A stretch of DNA of 6,539 nt. Source: Legionellaceae bacterium. Its GTDB lineage: Bacteria > Pseudomonadota > Gammaproteobacteria > Legionellales > Legionellaceae. The translations under genes and the position numbers were made by a program. The stretch covers positions 1 to 6,539 of the forward strand of contig CANJFK010000060.1 of the NCBI GenBank assembly GCA_947473535.1, read 5' to 3'. Below the pieces are notes generated by a model that was not told the origin of the DNA, did no database searches, and saw only the letters and a list, made by a program, of their open reading frames with translations. Position 1 is the first letter of the stretch. Every line of letters begins with the position of its first letter. Below, one piece after another: positions 1 through 5,341 of the stretch.

Positions 1-586
1 GCCATGTCTGGGTTTCCGCGTTGAAAACGCGTATCACTCGTGCTGGATTGCCAACAGCAATCGAGTTCGGCGGAATGTCTCGTGTTACAACCGAATTAGC
101 GCCTACGATGGCTCCATCACCAACGGTGACACCAGCCAGTATGCAGACCTGCTCACCTACCCACACATTACATCCGATGAGAACTGGCCTCGAATAAAGG
201 GGCCTGTCTGCGGGAGGAGTTTCGGGCGAGGATGCCGCGTCGTGAGTTTGATAATTGCCGTGATTGTGATCGCTGATGAATACACGGCTTGCGATTAGAG
301 TAAAGTCGCCGATCACCACTTGCTCAATCGCTCCAATATGAACGGAGTCGTTGATCTGGACGTGACGACCAATGTGCAGTACTGGCCGACTGCCACGTGG
401 AGCAAACGCGTCCAACCGCACATTAACTCCAGTCGTTAATCCATCGCCGAGCTTCATTGACGACCTTCCCCGAACGTAAATTGGCCGTCTAATTAATCGA
501 GCATTGGAATAAAACAGTCGTGTAAACAAGTAATCGCAAGCCAAGCGAATAACACCAAAATAGCCATAGCTATGTAAGATATTCAT
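1..586 (-). CDS. wbbJ: WbbJ-like polysaccharide O-acetyltransferase, 3' end cut by window edge
   Basis: This is a left-handed beta-helix (hexapeptide-repeat) acetyltransferase, expected to move acetyl from acetyl-CoA to a sugar hydroxyl of the O-antigen or its precursor in the cytoplasm. I translated it from ATG at 586; 195 codons are visible and the frame runs off the left edge. It follows recalled E. coli WbbJ closely: an N-terminal RLI-RP-Y-R segment (residues 30-39), LTTGVNVRLDAF (50-61), VQINDSVHIGAI (76-87), then IASRVFISDHNHG (98-110). H107 and H109 are candidate catalytic or acceptor-site histidines. Hexapeptide turns follow in IGCNVWVGEQVCILAGVTVG (137-156) and VGANSVV (161-167), and the IPPNSIAVGNPARVIR cap (171-186) is typical of the family. 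WbbJ is about 196 residues, so probably only a few codons are missing. The start lies 3 bp after the stop of the upstream gene with no clear Shine-Dalgarno, suggesting coupled translation. It is richer in G+C (about 53%) than its neighbours. The acetylated sugar cannot be read from the sequence. Confidence 0.9.
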   Translation of the reverse strand, partial: MNILHSYGYFGVIRLACDYLFTRLFYSNARLIRRPIYVRGRSSMKLGDGLTTGVNVRLDAFAPRGSRPVLHIGRHVQINDSVHIGAIEQVVIGDFTLIASRVFISDHNHGNYQTHDAASSPETPPADRPLYSRPVLIGCNVWVGEQVCILAGVTVGDGAIVGANSVVTRDIPPNSIAVGNPARVIRVFNAETQTW

Positions 587-589
587 AAA

Positions 590-2215
590 TTAGTTTTTAT
601 CAGTGCCTAAGTAGTTTCTCAAACTTATAACGAGCAAGACTGAACAAACTACCCAGCCTACGAATCCGATCAAACCAGCGAGGGGATAGCCCAACAAGTC
701 CAAATGGATAATCATTTGAGGTAAATGGTCAAAGCACAATAACCCGGACTGAAATTCATACTGCTTATCATCCCCCTTAATTGCACAACCAGAAAAAAGT
801 GCGAGTTGAGACCAGATAGCAGTTAAATAAAAAATTAAGGAATACGTTAGCAGACCCAAAAAAAGAAATTTAGATTTAGATTTGCGCAATAGGAATTCAA
901 CCCCAACTCCGATCGCGGGGGCAAGAAATGGTAATAATATATGCAAATACCACCCCGGAGTATTTGCATTACCTCCCAAAATCATATTAACTATCGCATG
1001 CCATGAAAAGCCAATCACAAAAAATATAACCAACCAAAATGTCAGCCAATGAGTATCATAAAACGGTATTTTCCTTAACTGATAACAAAAAGCGCCGAAA
1101 ATCCAGACTATCCCTACTACGACTGGTATATACAGTGCATGCGGTAAATGTGTTAATGACCAAGTCCCACCCCACACAAAAGTGACAAGTGATGTAGCGA
1201 CGGCACGCAAGAATATAGTTAATGAAAATGTACTGACTATATTTGTAAGCCCCCCACCCTTGTGAGCCAATTCAACCGCTACGTTGCTTCCAGAGAAGTC
1301 TCCAAGTATCAAATAGTTATATGCATACCAAGTTCCCCCTATAGCTATAGTTGGCAGAAAGATCCACAACAATACTGATACCTTATTTATCACTCTTTCA
1401 TCAGGATACCCATCTGCAAAAAATTTAATTAAAAAAAACATGCAAATCGCTGCCGAAATCGGAATAAAAAAAGCCTTAGTCAATAATCCGAGTCCCAAAG
1501 TAACTCCGACCGCCAACGATAGCTTTATACCTTCACCATTTGCTAACAACTTTGACAGCAAATAAGCCACCAAGCCAACTAGCAACACACATAATGAGTC
1601 ATTACCTATACGAGCGAACTCCGGAAAAAACATTGGCAGCAAAATAGGATATATTACAAACCCGAGCAATGGGGGTGCGTCCTGAGTGACAATGCCAGTT
1701 AGTTTACGTTGCATTACGGACATAATCCCAAGGGCGACGCCGACCAAAGCCAACACGTATGAAAGCGACCTGAGTGCAAATATTTGTGTCACAAGAGGCT
1801 CCGTATCTACCAATTTTAATATGGGTGCCATAAGCGCATAGTAGAGCGGCGGATGCTGATATTGCCAATTTTCAATTAGACTGGGCGAAAAGGAAATTGG
1901 AGGAGTATTTTGTCTATTTTCGACAATGTAGCTATCAACTAAATCATGACGATTGAAAAATTTTTGATAAACCATCCCGCCATTGAATGGCGGCACTCCC
2001 GAACTATATGAAACTGGCCCTTGATAATCAACAACCGTCTGATCCAATAAATTTTCGCCGCGTTTAGATATTTTTCCCTGATATGCAATTTGACGAATGT
2101 ATGAGTAATGTGCATTCTCATCGAAACCCTCAAATATCGGCGTGGTGGAAATATGGAAAAGCCCCATAAATAACAATGAAAAAAAATATAATATAAAAAC
2201 ATAGCGCATTTTCAT
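590..2215 (-). CDS. GT-C-fold integral membrane glycosyltransferase-like protein (DUF2142 / GT39-like)
   Basis: A 541-residue polytopic inner-membrane protein, likely a transferase using a polyprenyl-phosphate sugar donor at the periplasmic face. Its architecture is that of GT-C enzymes. A TM helix (residues 4-23) is followed by a short motif FEGFDENAHYSYI (28-40), whose D32-E33 and H36 match the first-loop acidic pair (PDE-x-x-H) of these families. A long hydrophilic loop (about 44-116) then leads to QHPPLYYAL (120-128), the usual HPP motif. Further family-like motifs are RIGNDSL (202-208) before a TM helix and LGLLTKAF (242-249). About ten more hydrophobic helices follow. The ATG at 2215 is 24 bp after the flippase-like gene; a second ATG two codons on (2209) is equally possible, and neither has a good Shine-Dalgarno. 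The sugar and the acceptor are unknown. It could instead be an uncharacterised membrane protein of this fold without transferase activity, but the DE and HPP motifs argue for an enzyme. Confidence 0.82.
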   Translation of the reverse strand: MKMRYVFILYFFSLLFMGLFHISTTPIFEGFDENAHYSYIRQIAYQGKISKRGENLLDQTVVDYQGPVSYSSGVPPFNGGMVYQKFFNRHDLVDSYIVENRQNTPPISFSPSLIENWQYQHPPLYYALMAPILKLVDTEPLVTQIFALRSLSYVLALVGVALGIMSVMQRKLTGIVTQDAPPLLGFVIYPILLPMFFPEFARIGNDSLCVLLVGLVAYLLSKLLANGEGIKLSLAVGVTLGLGLLTKAFFIPISAAICMFFLIKFFADGYPDERVINKVSVLLWIFLPTIAIGGTWYAYNYLILGDFSGSNVAVELAHKGGGLTNIVSTFSLTIFLRAVATSLVTFVWGGTWSLTHLPHALYIPVVVGIVWIFGAFCYQLRKIPFYDTHWLTFWLVIFFVIGFSWHAIVNMILGGNANTPGWYLHILLPFLAPAIGVGVEFLLRKSKSKFLFLGLLTYSLIFYLTAIWSQLALFSGCAIKGDDKQYEFQSGLLCFDHLPQMIIHLDLLGYPLAGLIGFVGWVVCSVLLVISLRNYLGTDKN

Positions 2216-2239
2216 AAAAGTTCAACTTTATAAAGTAGA

Positions 2240-3214
2240 TTAATGAATTTTATAAGATCGCAGATAAAAAATAAGACCTAGTAAGCGAGAAAATGCGCTT
2301 AGTGTTTGGAACAAAAGCCCGATTAAGGCTCCATTCTGCACTGAAAGCAGTTTAGACAATAGCAAATCAAATCCAGCGGTTCCCAATCCAAACCCCCCGG
2401 CCACTCCAAAAATGTTGCTAAAAATTGCAAGCGGAAATACAACAAATCCCTTGATTGGCGAAATAATGTTGCCTGCCGCATAAGCAATCAAAATTAGAGA
2501 AGAACACCAAAACATATGGTTTAACATGGAGAGTATTAATGCTGCAATTACTTTTAGAGGATCTTCGCGAACTGCATTGAACGAGCCAACTATCTGATGA
2601 AGCCACTTGCCCCATCGACGAGAGAAAAGCCAGCGATTAAAACTAACGTTATGGTATAAAGATCTGGAACCAATCACTCTGACCATAATGAGCGAAAAAA
2701 TAGTTAAAGATATTGTCAGCAACAGTATGAGACTATACCCAGGCATGTCTTTTAAAAGATTCCAACCAAGGGCACCGGCGGTGAATGCAAGCAAAAATAG
2801 ACCCAGCAAGCCAATAACTCGATCAAAACCTACCGCCATGATCGCACGTGATCTTAGACCTGCGCCCACGTAATCTACGACATAGCCCGCTTTAACGATA
2901 TCACCTCCATTAGAGCTTGGCATCACAAGATCAAAAAAATAACCCACCATTGTCCAGCGCAGTGCTAACCAGAAGGGTACGTTGACTCCCTGACTATGCA
3001 AAATAAGTTTGAAGCGGTAAGATACAATGACAATGGGTGGCAACATAAGTAGAAATGCTCCCAACAACCAGGGCCAAGTTGCCGGCAATCCCGAGAAATC
3101 TGCCAGCCCTATACGATTGAAATACACTAGTGAACCGATAACAGAAAGCGCAATTAGCAACTTAAATATGCTAAAGGCTACGCCATTAGTACGGCTAATC
3201 CGTTTCATTGTCAT
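2240..3214 (-). CDS. Flippase-like membrane protein, lysylphosphatidylglycerol synthase TM family (UPF0104)
   Basis: An integral inner-membrane protein of about 324 residues with roughly eight TM segments. Its signature is that of the LPG_synthase_TM / UPF0104 family: FFDLVMPSSNGGDIVKAGYV (residues 93-112 from this start), followed by FDRVIGLLGLF (130-140). A glycine-rich AGGFGLGTAGFDLLL segment lies near the C-terminus. Members include the membrane half of MprF and the C-terminal part of archaeal AglD, and stand-alone forms occur in polysaccharide loci, where they are annotated as flippase-like. The likely role is moving or stabilising a lipid-linked sugar made by the adjacent GT2; that is inference. 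I chose ATG 3214 because GGGAG lies 4 nt upstream and it clears the preceding stop by 13 bp. ATG 3208 (spacing 10 nt) is as good. The longest reading starts with GTG at 3238, adds 8 residues and overlaps the GT2 gene by 11 bp. Confidence 0.85.
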   Translation of the reverse strand: MTMKRISRTNGVAFSIFKLLIALSVIGSLVYFNRIGLADFSGLPATWPWLLGAFLLMLPPIVIVSYRFKLILHSQGVNVPFWLALRWTMVGYFFDLVMPSSNGGDIVKAGYVVDYVGAGLRSRAIMAVGFDRVIGLLGLFLLAFTAGALGWNLLKDMPGYSLILLLTISLTIFSLIMVRVIGSRSLYHNVSFNRWLFSRRWGKWLHQIVGSFNAVREDPLKVIAALILSMLNHMFWCSSLILIAYAAGNIISPIKGFVVFPLAIFSNIFGVAGGFGLGTAGFDLLLSKLLSVQNGALIGLLFQTLSAFSRLLGLIFYLRSYKIH

Positions 3215-3218
3215 TCTG

Positions 3219-3223
3219 CTCCC
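3219..3223 (-). promoter_or_regulatory. Ribosome binding site for the flippase-like gene
   Basis: The minus strand reads GGGAG here, 4 nt before ATG 3214 and 10 nt before ATG 3208. It is the only convincing Shine-Dalgarno in the window. It lies downstream of the GTG at 3238, so it argues against that longer start. It sits between the GT2 stop codon (3228) and the ATG. Confidence 0.6.
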
Positions 3224-3227
3224 AAAT

Positions 3228-3914
3228 TCATTTATCACGGATTAATTCAAAACACAAATATGCCAATAATCGCCTGCCTGTATGCCAAAATTTGAAATGA
3301 GTTACTCCATATCCACGTGATGCTTCAATTGTTGGAAACTCCACCCTTTGAATTCTTAGTTTGTAGCTACGGACAACCATTTCGATATCAATTGACAACC
3401 CTACATCAAGTATTTTCATTTTATAAAATGCCGACCTCTTCCACCCCTTAAATCCATGAAGTACATCAAGAATCATCATCCCTTCCCGTCGCCAAACACA
3501 AGAAGCTATTATTGCCAACACCTTAACGGCCGATTTACGTGGGCGCCACCATGTCACATCTTCTTCATTCACAGCCCCTTGTATTTGACGACTAGCGATT
3601 ACTAGCTCATTTCCTTGTTCAAAGAGAGGGCGAAATTTTAGTAAATCGTCCACAGGCAGAGTGCCTTTTGGGAAAAATACTACGACAGCATCACCAGTGG
3701 CCAAACTATTGGCTTGCACATAAGCCGCATTTAGACCTGGCTTTTCTTGGCGATATACCTTAATTGCCCGGCTTGTTAAATATTCCACAGTTCCATCTGT
3801 GCTGCCGCCATCCACAACAAAAAACTCCTCAAACTTATCGAGTTGCAACTTTGGAACATCTACTTGACAACCAGCAAGTTCATTCCATACGATTAAACAT
3901 AACGTAACTCTCAT
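3228..3914 (-). CDS. Family 2 glycosyltransferase (GT-A fold, polyprenyl-phosphate sugar transferase-like)
   Basis: A 228-residue cytoplasmic glycosyltransferase expected to move a nucleotide-activated sugar to a lipid-phosphate or glycan acceptor. The N-terminal beta strand with N11-E12 in the VWNE motif and the strand ending VVDGGSTDGT (33-42) are the standard GT2 nucleotide-binding elements. PGLNAAYVQA (59-68) matches the G-x-x-x-A region of DPM1/GtrB-like enzymes. The C-terminal half fits that subgroup: HGFKGWKR (153-160), GLSIDIEMVVRSY (172-184), VEFPTIEASRGYGVTHF (191-207). The usual DxD after the GD strand is replaced by FFPKGT (80-85). There is no C-terminal pair of TM helices as in GtrB, only one modestly hydrophobic stretch (128-141). 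Its ATG overlaps the upstream oxidoreductase stop in ATGA (3911-3914), and no Shine-Dalgarno is seen, so translation is probably coupled. It ends 13 bp before the flippase-like ATG, suggesting a working pair. Donor and acceptor are unknown. Confidence 0.85.
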   Translation of the reverse strand: MRVTLCLIVWNELAGCQVDVPKLQLDKFEEFFVVDGGSTDGTVEYLTSRAIKVYRQEKPGLNAAYVQANSLATGDAVVVFFPKGTLPVDDLLKFRPLFEQGNELVIASRQIQGAVNEEDVTWWRPRKSAVKVLAIIASCVWRREGMMILDVLHGFKGWKRSAFYKMKILDVGLSIDIEMVVRSYKLRIQRVEFPTIEASRGYGVTHFKFWHTGRRLLAYLCFELIRDK

Positions 3915-5140
3915 TTCTGAACGCGGCCAGTTAAATCTTTTGCCAATTGCAAGGCCTCAGCAACAGCAACATCTGAATTCATATGTTCCCACCTCCCCCA
4001 GCGTCCGAGCCCCAAAATACCTTTGCTGCGCGCCCACTCCAACACTCGTGCTATAGCTTGTGGTTTATCTAACGTATTGATCGGATAAGCAAATTCATTA
4101 CGAAACACTCTGTTTCCCGAACTAATTTCTGTCGATCTGCAAGAATTTGTTTCCGTCCAGTAGCCGCGCGCGCCACTATAAAAATTTGAACGGAGAAGTA
4201 AGCGATGATGAGAAATCGTTTCGTCTGGCTCATAAATCCAGTGCGCCGGGCTGGCCAACGTCTCAGGTTGGTAGCGTACATCCACGGAAGACTTCTGGAG
4301 CAAAGCAATTGCATCAGTGACTTCGTTATCCGGTGAACAAAAATTGGGCCATAAAGTCCAAGGCACGGTGGTGATAATTGTTTTAGCCTTCCACTTGCCG
4401 TTAACGGTCAGCGTTGACAGATCAATGTGTTCAATCGAGCAGTCTAGAATTAAAGATTCTCCTAAAGATTGTCCCATTCTTTTCCATACTTCGCCGTAGC
4501 CGAATTTTTTTGGATATAGAAATGTTCCATGCGCAGGCAAGCTCCCAGTCGGTTTTGTCTGAATGCAACTCTGCAATGTTTCTCGGAACGAGACATTAGG
4601 AAGTTTATGCAGCCAATACGTACCCAATTGCTCTAAATTGATGGACCAAATTTTGCGGTTATAAGGCAGCATATAATCTTCAGCAATTTTATCGCCGAGC
4701 TTCCATCGGATATAATCTTCGAACGACTCCGGCATGGGCGCTCCTCTGGCACTGCCTGCCACAGCGATTGATTCAAGATAATCTAACTGATCTTCAATTG
4801 ATAATTGCCATAAATTAGCCTCTATGGGATGATCAATTTCTACATCTCGCAACCTAATTTTGGAAATACGCTTGAATGTATTCCATTCAGATTGTGGCAA
4901 AAAACGAAACATAAATTCCAACACATCGACCCGTTTTATATCTAGGAAATGACCTCCGCCGATATCGATCGGCGAACCATCCACACTCTCAGAGCGACAA
5001 AGCCCGCCAGCTTCACGCTCCTTCTCAATAATGACCATCTCGTCCAGCGAACAACCTTGATCCAAAAGTGCATGAGCCAGCGAAAGTCCACTTGGCCCTG
5101 CACCTAATATTAAATACTTATACTCTTTAATTTGATTCAT
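3911..5140 (-). CDS. FAD-dependent oxidoreductase, UDP-galactopyranose mutase / protoporphyrinogen oxidase-like
   Basis: A 409-residue flavoprotein with an N-terminal Rossmann fold: GAGPSG (residues 13-18) after strand YKYLIL, the ribose-binding acidic residue E39 in VIIEKE, then GGLCRSE (45-51) and DIGGGHF (59-65). These are the FAD-binding motifs of the amine oxidase / UGM / PgoX superfamily. SFEDYIRWKLGD (139-150) with LPYNRKIW (158-165) and a following W-x-x-KLP resemble the substrate-side region of UDP-galactopyranose mutase-like proteins. YPIN and GLGRWGRWEHMNSDVAVAEA near the C-terminus form the closing FAD-contact segment. Relatives are common in O-antigen and exopolysaccharide loci, where the substrate is usually unproven. 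It could be a sugar mutase, a sugar oxidase or an oxidase of another precursor; I would not call it Glf. No signal peptide is present. The ATG at 5140 has no clear Shine-Dalgarno. It overlaps the possible small ORF upstream by ATGA, and its own stop overlaps the GT2 start. Confidence 0.85.
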   Translation of the reverse strand: MNQIKEYKYLILGAGPSGLSLAHALLDQGCSLDEMVIIEKEREAGGLCRSESVDGSPIDIGGGHFLDIKRVDVLEFMFRFLPQSEWNTFKRISKIRLRDVEIDHPIEANLWQLSIEDQLDYLESIAVAGSARGAPMPESFEDYIRWKLGDKIAEDYMLPYNRKIWSINLEQLGTYWLHKLPNVSFRETLQSCIQTKPTGSLPAHGTFLYPKKFGYGEVWKRMGQSLGESLILDCSIEHIDLSTLTVNGKWKAKTIITTVPWTLWPNFCSPDNEVTDAIALLQKSSVDVRYQPETLASPAHWIYEPDETISHHRLLLRSNFYSGARGYWTETNSCRSTEISSGNRVFRNEFAYPINTLDKPQAIARVLEWARSKGILGLGRWGRWEHMNSDVAVAEALQLAKDLTGRVQK

Positions 5141-5331
5141 AATTTAATTTTTCTGAGTTTATCCTCAGTTTGGTTTTTATATATCTTCTTAATGATAACT
5201 TTACGATGCGCGCATTTAGTATTGCACAATATGAAGCAAACGGGTTCACTATCTTTTCGTGCAGCAAGGTGTAGCCCAGCCCTCACAAGTTTGTTAATAC
5301 ATACTTTTTCAATGAATTCAAGGCCAGTCAT
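5137..5331 (-). CDS. Possible small basic Cys-containing protein, 64 aa, unknown function
   Basis: I do not recognise this product. The case for it is positional: the ATG lies 10 bp after the polymerase-like stop, and its TGA overlaps the oxidoreductase ATG in ATGA (5137-5140), the same junction type seen at 3911-3914. Without it this would be the only gap over 25 bp, about 200 bp. The predicted protein is rich in Lys/Arg, especially in the last 25 residues, has no TM helix or signal peptide, and carries Cys at 11, 32, 36 and 40; the last three form C-x3-C-x3-C followed by AH. It has no recognisable ribosome binding site. It could be a real small operon protein, the eroded remnant of a larger gene, or a chance open frame. 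In DNA this AT-rich a 64-codon run is uncommon but not rare, and the opposite strand is open here too. Confidence 0.4.
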   Translation of the reverse strand: MTGLEFIEKVCINKLVRAGLHLAARKDSEPVCFILCNTKCAHRKVIIKKIYKNQTEDKLRKIKL

Positions 5332-5341
5332 TTTGGCACTA

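Noticed and set aside
2179..2186. Eight-base A run, with similar runs near 1431-1438 and 6505-6512, as phase-variation switches
   Set aside because: They encode ordinary Phe or Lys codons in membrane proteins, are only 8 bases long, and such runs are expected in DNA this AT-rich. Nothing indicates slippage.
1939..2202. 87-codon minus-strand open frame
   Set aside because: It lies wholly inside the GT-C gene in another frame, and its composition is what an out-of-frame reading of a membrane protein gives. The overlapping gene has clear family motifs.
2225..2236. Perfect 12-bp palindrome ACTTTATAAAGT in the gap before the GT-C gene
   Set aside because: It is AT-rich, has no loop, is not followed by a T run in the direction of transcription, and short palindromes of this type also occur inside genes here (1336-1350 area, 565-574). 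Most likely chance.
5141..5341. Possible promoter or attenuator region between the polymerase-like and oxidoreductase genes
   Set aside because: I see no convincing -35/-10 pair with proper spacing and no hairpin followed by a T run on the minus strand. The small ORF is a better explanation of the gap.
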